From Chryseosolibacter indicum (lineage in GTDB: Bacteria; Bacteroidota; Bacteroidia; Cytophagales; Cyclobacteriaceae), in NCBI RefSeq assembly GCF_018598585.1, contig NZ_JAHESD010000019.1:16664-80663 (forward strand): a stretch of DNA of 64,000 nucleotides, given 5' to 3'. Position 1 is the first letter of the stretch, and the number at the start of each line of letters is the position of its first letter. Made by a program: the position numbers and the translations under genes. Below, one piece after another: positions 53,559-63,792 of the stretch. Below the pieces are notes generated by a model. That model ran no database searches, was not told where the DNA came from, and saw only the letters and a list, made by a program, of their open reading frames with translations.

Positions 53559-56500
53559 ATGATGAGAAAGTGTTTACCCTTATTCTTGCTATTCGCATTA
53601 GGATGCGCCATGAATGCGTATGCACAGACCTTAGTGTGGTCTGATGAATTTAACCAACCTAAATTGGATGTCGACAAATGGACCCGGGAGGTAGGCGGAA
53701 GTGGTTTTGGAAACGGAGAACTTCAATATTACACTTCCGGAGAATCAAATGTGTTTATCGGGTCGAAGACCAACGCTTCAGATACAGGTTACCTGGTTAT
53801 TGAAGCGCGAAGAGAGAACTATGGTGTGCCACCCGAGAACCGGCAGTTCACTTCCGGAAGAATCGTAACTTCCGGGAAGTTTAATTTTAAGTATGGTACG
53901 ATAGAAGCCCGAATTAAATTACCGAATCTTCAAAACGGGCTATGGCCTGCATTCTGGATGCTGGGAGCGAACTACCCTACGGATGGATGGCCTAAGTCTG
54001 GCGAGATTGATATACTCGAAGCTGGCTTCAAGGATGACTGGCAAGGCAATGTAGCCAATAAAAAAAGTCACTCAACGGTGCATTGGTTCCAGGACAATTA
54101 CCAGCAGATTGATCCTAACGCTCCTGGTAACGGATGGTGGGGAAATGCGTCAGCCACGAATAGCACGACTATCTCCGGTAATTTCTATGATGCCTTCCAT
54201 CTCTTTAAACTGGTATGGACACCAACACAGATTCTTGGATATGTTGATAACGTACAATTTTATACGTTCAATATCCCGCCTTCTGATCCTAACATCACGG
54301 AGTTTACCACCAATCCCTTTTACATTATACTCAACCTTGCGGTGGGTGGAAGCAATTTTGTGGGTATAACAGACCCGGCCCAAATTACAGCACCCATGCC
54401 GGCACAAATGCTGGTAGATTATGTACGCGTTTATTCCAATGCAAGTACAGAAATTTTCCAGGCGAAGAATCTGCCCAAACAGACCGGTACGTTTGGCGTG
54501 TTCACAGAAACAAAACCAGTAACAGCATCGTTGGGAGCGACTCCTGAAATTGAAGTATGGAATAATCTTTCCGCTGCATCATCTGCCCCGCAAGAAGGCA
54601 GTAATGTATTGGCCTTTACCGCTAATCCTGGTAACTGGTTTGGATTGGGAATTCCTACTGGAGCAACAAACGTGAAGAACATGCAGAATTTCATTGACGG
54701 ACAGCTTCACTTTCATATGAAGACGACATCAAACTGGCCATTCTCGGTGGGGATTCAAAGCACTATGAATGGCAACGCACAGGGTGGTACACAATCTAAA
54801 ACGGTACGATTAGATCCTGCAAATGCGACACAGTATGGTCTGGTGCGAGACGGCCAATGGCATGAAGTGGTTATTTCCCTAAGTGCATTTGGAAACGTAG
54901 AGTTCAGATCGATCAACAACATGTTCTACATTGTAGGTGATAATCCTTCTTCCCCGGTAACTTTTGCTATTGATAATATCTACTGGCAGGATGGTACCAA
55001 GGTAACACCACAGAATGGTGACTATGTGTTATACAGCGACACCAAGACAGGTGTTGATAAGTTTGACCAAGGAATTGATGGCGATTTTTTCGTATGGGAA
55101 AATACACTGAACAGTCAGACAACCCCTGCTAATGAAGGAAGTAATGTACTGTCATTTACCAACGCAGGTAAGGGTTGGTTTGGTGCTGCCTTCACACCTA
55201 ACAATGTATACAACCTAACGGGGTTTAGAAATACCAATGCAAAACTTGTATTCTCATTAAAGACATCGGATACTACCACACCTTTCTACATTGGGATGAA
55301 AAGTGGTACCCGTGACGGAGAAGGACAAAAGTGGATAGCGTTTGAACCAGGCCAATCTCCTTATGGCTTTGTAAGGAACGGCACCTGGCAGGTTGTACAA
55401 ATACCCATGAGTGATATCTATGATGCTGTTGACCTCATGGAAGTAACGCAGTTATTCCAGATACTAGGCACCGGAAACATCGCCAATATTGCCATTGACA
55501 ACATCTATTTTTCAGGTGCAGGTGCAGCGCAGCCTGATGGGAACACAAACACCCCTCCTACTGCCAATGCAGGTGCAGATAAAGCCATTACGTTGCCTGC
55601 CAATAGCGTTGTAATCACCGGAAGCGGTACAGATGCAGGTGGATCAATTACTGCCTATCAATGGCTGCAAGTAAGCGGTCCTTCTACGGCAGTGCTGACA
55701 GGTGCTAACACAGCCAATCTTACAGCAAGCTCGCTGGTAGCAGGAACGTATGTATTCAGGCTTACAGTAACGGATAATGGAGGACTAACAGCATCGGATG
55801 ATGTAAGTGTTGTTGTAAGTAATAGTACCAGTCCTAACCTGGCCTTTACAAAACCTGTAACCGTTTCTTCAACAGAAGAGCCAGGAACACCTGCATCAGG
55901 TGCTGTAGATGGCAATGCTGCAACGCGGTGGTCAAGCGCGCACGCTGACCCGCAATGGATTTATGTTGACCTCGGTGCTACCTACAATGTAAACCGCGTA
56001 AAGATCACCTGGGAAGCTGCATACGGAAAAGATTATCTTGTGCAAGTATCATCCAATACAAGTACATGGAATACGATAAGAACAGTAACCGGAAACACTT
56101 CACTTATTAATGATCATACAGGATTATCAGGCAGTGGGCGTTACATACGGATCTACGGTACTGCGCGTGGCACAGCATGGGGATATTCCATTTATGAATT
56201 AGAAGTTTATGGAACTTCAGCAGCCAATGTAGGTCCTGTTGCAAATGCAGGTGCTGATAAGAATATAACCTTACCAACAAACAGCGTAGTTATTAACGGA
56301 AGCGCCACAGACAGCGATGGCACCATTGCATCGTATGCATGGACAAGAGTCAGTGGTCCAAACACTCCTACCCTTTCAGGAGCCAATACAGCTAACCTTA
56401 CCGTAAACGGACTGGTAGCCGGAACATATGTGTTCCGACTGACAGTAACAGATAATGGAGGCCTTACAGCATCGGATGATGTAACGGTAGTTGTAAACAA

Positions 56501-57185
56501 TGCGCCTAACGTTAATCTCGCATTAACGAAACCTGTAACAGTCTCTACTACGGAAGAACCAGGCACACCAGGCTCTGCTGCTGTTGATGGAAATGCGGCA
56601 ACACGTTGGTCGAGTGCATTTGCTGATCCGCAATGGATTTATGTCGACCTCGGTGCTACGTATGCTGTTAACCGGGTAAAGATTACCTGGGAAGATGCTT
56701 ATGGCAAAGATTACCGTGTTGAAATCTCAAGCAATGCTTCATCATGGAGTGTACTGAAAACAGTTACCAACAATACAACATTGGTTAATGATCACACCGG
56801 GTTATCTGCAACAGGAAGGTACGTTCGGATCTACGGAACAGCGCGCGGTACTGTTTATGGATATTCTATCTACGAACTTGAAGTTTATGGAAGCAGTGCC
56901 TCAGGCGCAAGAATAGCAAGCCAAAGCTTGCAATCTGATGAAGAGGCAACATCCAATCAGATTTCGTCAGTAGAATTTTATCCTAACCCTGCGTCTGACT
57001 TCATTCATATCGACGGCCTGGAAGATGGAGCACCGGTAAGAATAACACCTTATAACGGAAACCAGATTTATGATTTCACCATCGTGAATGAAGTGATTGA
57101 TATCCGGCATATACCAACAGGGTTGTATATCATCAACTTCAATAAAGGTTCAAAATCAATTCGTAAAACGGTGATCAAGAACTAG
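53559..57185 (+). CDS. GH16 beta-glucanase with PKD and CBM32 modules, T9SS substrate
   Basis: 1208 residues. Signal peptide 1-22. GH16 domain at about 24-295 with the active site GEIDILE: Glu149 nucleophile, Asp151, Glu154 acid/base. Two galactose-binding-like modules follow (about 296-480 and 481-655), then PKD-like (about 665-755), CBM32/discoidin (760-883), a second PKD-like and a second CBM32 (986-1110). A T9SS type A sorting domain ends the protein (about 1130-1208). The two PKD-CBM32 pairs are near-copies. It endo-cleaves beta-1,3- or mixed-linked glucan outside the cell. It is followed by the GH81 gene after a hairpin; both probably serve laminarin use. Confidence 0.93.
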   Translation: MMRKCLPLFLLFALGCAMNAYAQTLVWSDEFNQPKLDVDKWTREVGGSGFGNGELQYYTSGESNVFIGSKTNASDTGYLVIEARRENYGVPPENRQFTSGRIVTSGKFNFKYGTIEARIKLPNLQNGLWPAFWMLGANYPTDGWPKSGEIDILEAGFKDDWQGNVANKKSHSTVHWFQDNYQQIDPNAPGNGWWGNASATNSTTISGNFYDAFHLFKLVWTPTQILGYVDNVQFYTFNIPPSDPNITEFTTNPFYIILNLAVGGSNFVGITDPAQITAPMPAQMLVDYVRVYSNASTEIFQAKNLPKQTGTFGVFTETKPVTASLGATPEIEVWNNLSAASSAPQEGSNVLAFTANPGNWFGLGIPTGATNVKNMQNFIDGQLHFHMKTTSNWPFSVGIQSTMNGNAQGGTQSKTVRLDPANATQYGLVRDGQWHEVVISLSAFGNVEFRSINNMFYIVGDNPSSPVTFAIDNIYWQDGTKVTPQNGDYVLYSDTKTGVDKFDQGIDGDFFVWENTLNSQTTPANEGSNVLSFTNAGKGWFGAAFTPNNVYNLTGFRNTNAKLVFSLKTSDTTTPFYIGMKSGTRDGEGQKWIAFEPGQSPYGFVRNGTWQVVQIPMSDIYDAVDLMEVTQLFQILGTGNIANIAIDNIYFSGAGAAQPDGNTNTPPTANAGADKAITLPANSVVITGSGTDAGGSITAYQWLQVSGPSTAVLTGANTANLTASSLVAGTYVFRLTVTDNGGLTASDDVSVVVSNSTSPNLAFTKPVTVSSTEEPGTPASGAVDGNAATRWSSAHADPQWIYVDLGATYNVNRVKITWEAAYGKDYLVQVSSNTSTWNTIRTVTGNTSLINDHTGLSGSGRYIRIYGTARGTAWGYSIYELEVYGTSAANVGPVANAGADKNITLPTNSVVINGSATDSDGTIASYAWTRVSGPNTPTLSGANTANLTVNGLVAGTYVFRLTVTDNGGLTASDDVTVVVNNAPNVNLALTKPVTVSTTEEPGTPGSAAVDGNAATRWSSAFADPQWIYVDLGATYAVNRVKITWEDAYGKDYRVEISSNASSWSVLKTVTNNTTLVNDHTGLSATGRYVRIYGTARGTVYGYSIYELEVYGSSASGARIASQSLQSDEEATSNQISSVEFYPNPASDFIHIDGLEDGAPVRITPYNGNQIYDFTIVNEVIDIRHIPTGLYIINFNKGSKSIRKTVIKN
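55552..56890 (+). repeat. Tandem PKD-CBM32 duplication within the GH16 gene
   Basis: Two successive units of about 660 bp (about 55552-56215 and 56230-56890) encode PKD-like plus CBM32 modules with nearly identical key stretches (SVDG/AVDGNAATRWSS, DPQWIYVDLGATY, GYSIYELEVYG). A third CBM32 copy is in the GH81 gene at about 60103-60480. Confidence 0.8.
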
Positions 57186-57202
57186 CCATCACCCTTGGGT
57201 AA

Positions 57203-57238
57203 CAGCTGGAAGAATATTACCCCGCCTTCTTCCAGCTG
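57203..57238 (+). other. Perfect 12-bp hairpin between GH16 and GH81 genes
   Basis: CAGCTGGAAGAA and TTCTTCCAGCTG form a perfect 12-bp stem around a 12-nt loop. No T-tract follows, so it may be an mRNA-stability or processing element rather than a full terminator. Confidence 0.75.
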
Positions 57239-57285
57239 AATTACCTCATTCACTAAATCAACTTATCAACTAAAACTAATTAACC

Positions 57286-60200
57286 ATGAGAAAAGTTAGT
57301 TTCCTGGCCATGCTATGGTTTTACCTGATAGCACTGGCCCCTTCTTATTCGCAATCCGTAGTTAATGTAGGGGCGGGAAGTTATGCTTCTTATCCACCCA
57401 CCCATGAGATGGAAGGTACTTTTACCAACTTTGCCCAAAATGCCGAGATTGATGTTAGCCCGGGTGAAACACGCCCTATACCTACAAACGATTGGTGGAC
57501 CAATCTTATCTACGATGAGGCAGACCAGATAGGCGGGCAGTTATGGGCCATGCCTCTTGTTGTTGATCCTTCGGCTGAGGGATTAAACATTTTCAATCCA
57601 TACAAATGGAATGGTGAAGGATCTAATCTCTTGATCGATTATCCTGTTGTATTAAAGGGAAGTGGTTTCACTGCTTCAAAAACCATTGTTACCAATTGGT
57701 CTGACTGGGCGGTAGATGCAAAACTCTACCAGGATGTAAATAACAAATACATCAATTTCACAACAGCGCATGGCATCCCCTTCGTATGGACGAACAACGT
57801 TGGGTTTACACCACAGATAGAATGCTATCACGGTGCATCGTATATCAACGCTTCGGGTGCTGACATTACCTTTCCATTTACCGGAGAGTATTTTGTTATC
57901 CGCTATTGGGATACTTATTATGGCGTACATCTTCCTCCTGGAAGTACCGTTACCAGAGGTGGGCTTACAGGCAACTTGCTCACGGTAAACTTTCCTGCAG
58001 GGCAGAATTACCTTATATTCTCTGCACTTCCTGATGCAGCTTCTGCAGCTACTGTTCATCAGTATGCTTATGTGAAGCCAACAAATACCACCATCAGCTA
58101 CAGCTATAATACCAGTGCCGGATCGATCAGTACGACATGGAATCTTACCACAACCAACTTACGCGGAGCATCACAGCTTAATGTAATGCAAGGTTTTCTT
58201 CCTCATCATTACAGAACAGCTACATCCTCAAACGCTGTCTATAATGGAATTACCTACAAGCAAGCCCGGGGACTTCTCAGAATGGCTACGGGTAAAAATT
58301 TCACATTCAGCTATAAGTTCAGTGGCATACTTCCACATTATAAAGCACCTCAAACCCTAAGCGGAGAAGCTACACCTTACAACGCATCGAGAATGAGTAC
58401 ACTCATCAGCAACTATGCTACGGAAATACAAAAGACAACTCCGTACGGGGCAGCTGATACATACTGGGGAGGGAAAGATGTAGTGCGGCTCGCAAAGTAT
58501 ATGCTGATGGCCAAGGAGACAAACCATCCGCAGTACAATACATTGCTTACTATTCTTAAGAACACCCTTACCAACTGGTTTACCTATACACCCGGAGAAA
58601 CGGAGCGATACTTTGCCTGGTACCCGAAATGGAAAGCATTGGTAGGATTTAATGAAAGTTATTATTCAGGATTATTTACCGATAATCATTTTCACTATGG
58701 TTATTTTATTCAAGCTGCTGCCCTCGCGGGGATGGCAGACCCTGCGTTTGTAAATCAGTATGCGGGTATCCTCACCATGATCGCAAAGCAATATGCAAAC
58801 TGGGATAAGGCTGATGCAAACTTCCCTTTTATGCGCACATTCGACCCATGGATGGGCCATTCGTATGCTGGTGGTATATCATCACCTAATGGTAACAATC
58901 AGGAGTCTACTTCTGAAGCTATGCAATCATGGCATGCGTTGTTCTTTCTAGGTGCACAACTGAACAACACCGCCATGCGTGATGCTGGGGCGTTCGGATA
59001 TATGTATGAATCTAAAGCTACACTTGAGTATTGGTTTAATGTTAGCAATGACGTATGGCCCGATACGTATAACAGTGCGCACGATGTTGTCGGCATTATG
59101 TGGCCTGGCGGATATGTGTATGGCACCTACTTTGGTACTGATCCGCAATGGATCCATGGAATACAAATGCTTCCGGTTAGTCCCGGTTTTCACTACCTCA
59201 ACCAGGGCTTTACTAAAACACAGGCTACAAGCTATTACACCAAGCTAATGACTGAGCTCCTTACTTATAATACAGCACAAGGTAACACAGCGCGGACAGA
59301 TGGCGGCATAGTCACTGAAGCCGAAGTTGGTCACGATTGGGCTAATGTATTGTTAGGATTCAGGATGCTGTTTGATCCGCAATATGTAACCCAGAAGTTA
59401 AACCAATATTACACATCATCGGATCAGGAAGAGAAAGATGTCGTTCTTTATCCTTACGAAGGTGGTACTACTTATTACTATGCGCATGCCTTACAAAACC
59501 TGGGCGAATATCAACCCAATTATCACATGTCTATTCCAACCAGTGCAACATTTTATAACGCAACCACAGGTCAAACTACCTATGTGGTTTATAACGCTTC
59601 CAGTACTGCTCAAACCTGTATTGTATATAATAATGGAACGCAGGTAGCATCTTTCACTGTTCCTGCCAATACCTTATATAGCTCATTGGGCGGAACTCAA
59701 AACCCGGGAGCCGCTCCGATTCCAGGAACCATTAAAGCAGAGAGCTATTCGACTATGAGTGGTGTACAAAAAGAGCCGACTACAGATACAGGAGCCGGAG
59801 AAAATGTAGGATGGATTGAAGCCGGCGACTGGATGGATTATAACGTGAATGTTGCATCGGCGGGTTCCTATGCAGTCTCCTTCCGGGTAGCAAGTCTCGC
59901 TGGCGGCGGACAAATTCAATTACGATCCGGATCTACTGTATTATCAACAGTGAATGTAAATGCAACAGGTGACTGGCAGGCATGGACTAACATAACAACC
60001 TCAGCAAATCTTACTGCGGGAGTTCAGACGCTCCGTGTTTACGCATCCGCCGGAGGATGGAATTTAAACTGGATACAGTTCTCCAGCGCCTCAGGCAACT
60101 CTAATCTCGCCCTTAATAAACCTGTAACTGTTTCTACAACAGAAATTCCTGAAACACCTGGCTCTGCAGCCGTAGATGGAAACCTGGCTACACGCTGGTC

Positions 60201-60771
60201 AAGCCAGTTTGCTGATCCGCAATGGATCTATGTAGACCTTGGCGCTACGTATACCATCAACCGCGTAAAGATTACCTGGGAAGATGCGTTTGGCAGAGAT
60301 TACCTGATCCAGGCTTCAACCAATACATCATCATGGACAACACTAAAAACCGTAGCATCAAATACCACGCTTGTTAATGACCATACAGGATTATCGGGTA
60401 GTGGCAGGTATATCCGGATTTATGGCACAACACGAGGAACACCGTATGGCTACTCCATTTATGAATTGGAAGTTTATGGTACTGGCTCTGCCTCTGGGCG
60501 TTTGGCTTCTCAATCAGAAACAACGTCATTCGAAGACGCTGATGGCGATGAGGCCTTATCGCTTTACCCAGTTCCTGTAAAAGATAAACTGTATATTAAT
60601 GGAGGCGATAAAGATTCCCATTATCTGTTGCGCAATTCAGCAGGTACTCCTGTATTGGAAGGTATACTTTCTGATGGTGCCTTAGATCTACGGGCATTAC
60701 CAAACGGAATATATCTTCTGGATATCCGAAGTAACCGCAAACTAATCAGGAAGAAACTTATCAAAGAATAA
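57286..60771 (+). CDS. GH81 endo-beta-1,3-glucanase with CBM6 and CBM32, T9SS substrate
   Basis: 1161 residues. Signal peptide at about 1-23. GH81 domain (about 35-700) with PTNDWWTNLIY at its start, DNHFHYGYF (Asp466) and GNNQESTSEA (Glu540, Glu544) around the active site. CBM6 module at about 811-930 with DWMDYNV, then a CBM32 module (940-1069) that is a close copy of those in the upstream GH16 protein, then a T9SS sorting domain (about 1085-1161, LYPVPVKDKLYING). It endo-hydrolyses beta-1,3-glucans such as laminarin or curdlan outside the cell. Confidence 0.94.
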   Translation: MRKVSFLAMLWFYLIALAPSYSQSVVNVGAGSYASYPPTHEMEGTFTNFAQNAEIDVSPGETRPIPTNDWWTNLIYDEADQIGGQLWAMPLVVDPSAEGLNIFNPYKWNGEGSNLLIDYPVVLKGSGFTASKTIVTNWSDWAVDAKLYQDVNNKYINFTTAHGIPFVWTNNVGFTPQIECYHGASYINASGADITFPFTGEYFVIRYWDTYYGVHLPPGSTVTRGGLTGNLLTVNFPAGQNYLIFSALPDAASAATVHQYAYVKPTNTTISYSYNTSAGSISTTWNLTTTNLRGASQLNVMQGFLPHHYRTATSSNAVYNGITYKQARGLLRMATGKNFTFSYKFSGILPHYKAPQTLSGEATPYNASRMSTLISNYATEIQKTTPYGAADTYWGGKDVVRLAKYMLMAKETNHPQYNTLLTILKNTLTNWFTYTPGETERYFAWYPKWKALVGFNESYYSGLFTDNHFHYGYFIQAAALAGMADPAFVNQYAGILTMIAKQYANWDKADANFPFMRTFDPWMGHSYAGGISSPNGNNQESTSEAMQSWHALFFLGAQLNNTAMRDAGAFGYMYESKATLEYWFNVSNDVWPDTYNSAHDVVGIMWPGGYVYGTYFGTDPQWIHGIQMLPVSPGFHYLNQGFTKTQATSYYTKLMTELLTYNTAQGNTARTDGGIVTEAEVGHDWANVLLGFRMLFDPQYVTQKLNQYYTSSDQEEKDVVLYPYEGGTTYYYAHALQNLGEYQPNYHMSIPTSATFYNATTGQTTYVVYNASSTAQTCIVYNNGTQVASFTVPANTLYSSLGGTQNPGAAPIPGTIKAESYSTMSGVQKEPTTDTGAGENVGWIEAGDWMDYNVNVASAGSYAVSFRVASLAGGGQIQLRSGSTVLSTVNVNATGDWQAWTNITTSANLTAGVQTLRVYASAGGWNLNWIQFSSASGNSNLALNKPVTVSTTEIPETPGSAAVDGNLATRWSSQFADPQWIYVDLGATYTINRVKITWEDAFGRDYLIQASTNTSSWTTLKTVASNTTLVNDHTGLSGSGRYIRIYGTTRGTPYGYSIYELEVYGTGSASGRLASQSETTSFEDADGDEALSLYPVPVKDKLYINGGDKDSHYLLRNSAGTPVLEGILSDGALDLRALPNGIYLLDIRSNRKLIRKKLIKE

Positions 60772-60783
60772 GTACAACCAACT

Positions 60784-60817
60784 GAAAAGGGGGATTCATT
60801 GTCTCCCTTTTCTTTTT
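60784..60817 (+). terminator. Rho-independent terminator after the GH81 gene
   Basis: 11-bp stem (GAAAAGGGGGA / TCTCCCTTTTC, one G-T pair) with a 7-nt loop followed by TTTTT, 13 bp past the stop codon. Confidence 0.9.
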
Positions 60818-60867
60818 ACTTCTTTACAATCTACTTATATTCCGCTTGAAGCTACAACCAGACCTAC

Positions 60868-63792
60868 ATGAGCGGAACACTATTGCAACCTCTCCTTAAG
60901 AGATTGTTATTCTTTTTTGTTTTACTAAATGTAATTATCCAAGTTCGCAGCTATGCCCAGATTAAATTTGAAGGCATTCCTTATATTAAGAATTATGCAA
61001 AGCAGGATTATAACTCATCGCCCTTTAACTGGAACATTATTCAGGACCAAAGAGGAATTATCTATGTAGCGAATAACTATAATCTCCTCGAATTTGATGG
61101 AAACACGTGGAAGTGCATGCCATTGCCAAACCGCACGGTAGTACGATCGCTGGCCATCGACAAAAAAGGTATTGTATATGTAGGTGGTCAGGCCGACTTT
61201 GGATATCTCGCTCCAAACGAACAAGGTGAGACAAGTTTCATATCCTTAAAATCAAAAATCGATTTGACCCACCGGTCATTTGCTGATGTCTGGAAAATAC
61301 TGGTTACAGAACAAGGCGTCATGTTCTGTACATTCTCCGGAATCTATTATCTGAAAAATGGTGACATCAGCTTTTATAAATTAGATCATAATACCTTTGG
61401 CATTACATCGTTCTTTTATGTTCATCAACAGATCTTTGTATGCTCTGAGAAACAAGGCATCTTTGAACTAAAGAACAACTCCCTGGTAAAAATGGCAGGT
61501 AGTGAGCATGTAAGCGCTTATCTGATCACGGGTATGCTTTCCAGCGAAAATAAACAAGTGCTTCTTGTTACCCAAAAGAATGGCATATACACCCTGGATG
61601 AAGACAAAAGAATAAGGCCATGGATATTTAATGATTATGGATTTTTAAAGAACAATGCTATTACCTGTGCTACCGCAATTTCTAAAGGCATACTATTAGG
61701 CTCGTCACATAACGGCGTGTTGATGATAGACAAATACGGAAAACCCCTACTGCATTTAAATGAAGAAACGGGACTTCAGAATAATGGCATTGAATACATC
61801 TATCCGGATAATAATGGTAACCTGTGGCTAGCGCTTAGAGATGGCGTTGACTACATTGAAGTTAATTCACCTTTTACCTTGTTCAATTCAAAAAGTGGTA
61901 TTGCAGGCTCTGGTTTTACTTCATGGATCGATGGAAAGAGACTTTACCTGGGAACCAGCGAAGGGTTGTATTACCAGGATTGGAAGGAAAATGAAATGCT
62001 ACTTTCGGATAGAAGCTTCAACCTCGTTTCCGGCTCGCAAGGACAAACCTACAACCTGCAAAAGCTAAACAATACCCTTCTGCTCACACATAACAATGGT
62101 GCTTACGAAGTACATGGCAACAGTTTAGAGAAAGTAGGAGATCAAAATGGGATATGGATGTTTATGCCCCTGCTCTCCCATCCCGATTATATTATATGTG
62201 GCACGTATACCGGCTTATACCTGTATAAGATGATTAATAACAGGCTTAAGTATCAATGGAAAATACAAGGCTTTGATGAATCATCAAGGGTAATGGAGCA
62301 GGACGAAGAAGGTAATATATGGATTGCCCACGGATACCTTGGATTGTATAAAATAAGGCTCTCGACAGATCTTCACGCTATTGATAAAATCGAATTCTAT
62401 AATTCACAGCATGGATTTCCTTCCAATGCATTTATCAATGTTTATAAGATAAACAATGAACTGGTGTTCCCCGGGGAGAAAGGCATTTATTCATACCATA
62501 AAGAAAGTAACTCTTTTGTTCCGCATGAACTGTTCAATTCGCTGATCAGCACAACAAGTCATACACGAAAATTAATTGAGGATAAGGAGGGCAATATCTG
62601 GTTTTCGGTAGGTGACGAAATAGGCATCTTTAAAAAGCGCAATGGACAGAATTATGAAGTATCGAAAACCATATTTAACAAGCTGCAGAGAAAACTGGTA
62701 GGCGGCTTTGAGCACATTGCCTACTATGACAACAAGAATGTAATTATTGGTATTGAGGATGGCTTTGTACATTTCGACCCGTCGTTTGTCTTCAATACGG
62801 ACCATACCTTTTTAACCTTGATTAGAAAAGCTGAGGTAACAAGAGACAGCGATTCACTGCTCTCCGCAGGTTGGTATTCTTCTTCGACCACACCATGGCA
62901 ACAATCCTCTGAGAAAATACCTGTGCTGGATTACAACCATAATGCCTTGCGTTTTACGTATACATCATCTTCTTATGAAGATGCACCCAAGGTTCAATAC
63001 CAATACAGACTTGAAGGCTATGACAAAAACTGGTCGACATGGACAAAAGCTACCAGCAAAGAATACAACAACTTAAGAGAAGGCACGTATACCTTTTATG
63101 TAAAGAGTAAAGACATTTATAATCGCGAAGGCTCTGTTGCATCGTACCAGTTTCAAATTCTTCCTCCCTGGTACAGAACACCTCTAGCCTATCTCGTATA
63201 CAGTGTATTATTTTTTATTTTGCTCTATACGCTAAAAAGAATTGCACAGCATGAGCAGAAGAAAGCCATGCAACTAAAGGAGATTATGCACCACGAGGAA
63301 GTACTGAAGGCGGAAAAAGAGATTATTAAGCTCAACAATGAAAAGCTGGAAACAGAGCTGGCTCACAAAAACAAAGAACTCGCCTCCTCGGCAATACACA
63401 TTGTGCATGGCGTTGAAACGATTCAAAAAATAAAAACCTCACTGGTAACTGCTATTGAAACCGTGCACGACAATGAAGCAAAGCAACACATGAAGAAATT
63501 GCTTCGATCTATCTCCAATGAGATGACTATGGAAACGCGGTGGGAACAATTTGAACACCACTTCAACCAGATACACCAGAACTTTATCACGCGAATCCGA
63601 AATGAATACCCGAACCTTACACACAACGACATCAAGCTGATAGCCTATCTTAAACTTAATCTCTCAACGAAGGAAATTGCGCCTCTCTTAAATCTGACTG
63701 TTCGTGGTGTAGAGGCCAGTCGATACAGGATAAGGAAGAAGATGAACCTGAACCCGGCAGTGAATCTTACGGAGTTTATTTTGAAGTACTGA
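60868..63792 (+). CDS. Membrane sensor-regulator: two-component-type propeller, Y_Y_Y domain and LuxR-like HTH
   Basis: 974 residues. A signal peptide/anchor (about 8-30) is followed by a periplasmic beta-propeller of regulator-propeller repeats (NNYNLLEFDGNTW, IYPDNNGNLWLALRDG, DEEGNIWIAHGYLGLYK, EDKEGNIWFS), a Y_Y_Y domain (about 690-765: YRLEGYDKNWSTW), one membrane helix (about 773-793), a coiled coil (about 795-850) and a C-terminal LuxR-type HTH (about 905-970: LTHNDIKLIAYLKLNLSTKE). No kinase or receiver domain. It probably senses glucan oligomers and regulates the GH16/GH81 genes directly from the membrane. It follows them after a terminator. Confidence 0.9.
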   Translation: MSGTLLQPLLKRLLFFFVLLNVIIQVRSYAQIKFEGIPYIKNYAKQDYNSSPFNWNIIQDQRGIIYVANNYNLLEFDGNTWKCMPLPNRTVVRSLAIDKKGIVYVGGQADFGYLAPNEQGETSFISLKSKIDLTHRSFADVWKILVTEQGVMFCTFSGIYYLKNGDISFYKLDHNTFGITSFFYVHQQIFVCSEKQGIFELKNNSLVKMAGSEHVSAYLITGMLSSENKQVLLVTQKNGIYTLDEDKRIRPWIFNDYGFLKNNAITCATAISKGILLGSSHNGVLMIDKYGKPLLHLNEETGLQNNGIEYIYPDNNGNLWLALRDGVDYIEVNSPFTLFNSKSGIAGSGFTSWIDGKRLYLGTSEGLYYQDWKENEMLLSDRSFNLVSGSQGQTYNLQKLNNTLLLTHNNGAYEVHGNSLEKVGDQNGIWMFMPLLSHPDYIICGTYTGLYLYKMINNRLKYQWKIQGFDESSRVMEQDEEGNIWIAHGYLGLYKIRLSTDLHAIDKIEFYNSQHGFPSNAFINVYKINNELVFPGEKGIYSYHKESNSFVPHELFNSLISTTSHTRKLIEDKEGNIWFSVGDEIGIFKKRNGQNYEVSKTIFNKLQRKLVGGFEHIAYYDNKNVIIGIEDGFVHFDPSFVFNTDHTFLTLIRKAEVTRDSDSLLSAGWYSSSTTPWQQSSEKIPVLDYNHNALRFTYTSSSYEDAPKVQYQYRLEGYDKNWSTWTKATSKEYNNLREGTYTFYVKSKDIYNREGSVASYQFQILPPWYRTPLAYLVYSVLFFILLYTLKRIAQHEQKKAMQLKEIMHHEEVLKAEKEIIKLNNEKLETELAHKNKELASSAIHIVHGVETIQKIKTSLVTAIETVHDNEAKQHMKKLLRSISNEMTMETRWEQFEHHFNQIHQNFITRIRNEYPNLTHNDIKLIAYLKLNLSTKEIAPLLNLTVRGVEASRYRIRKKMNLNPAVNLTEFILKY

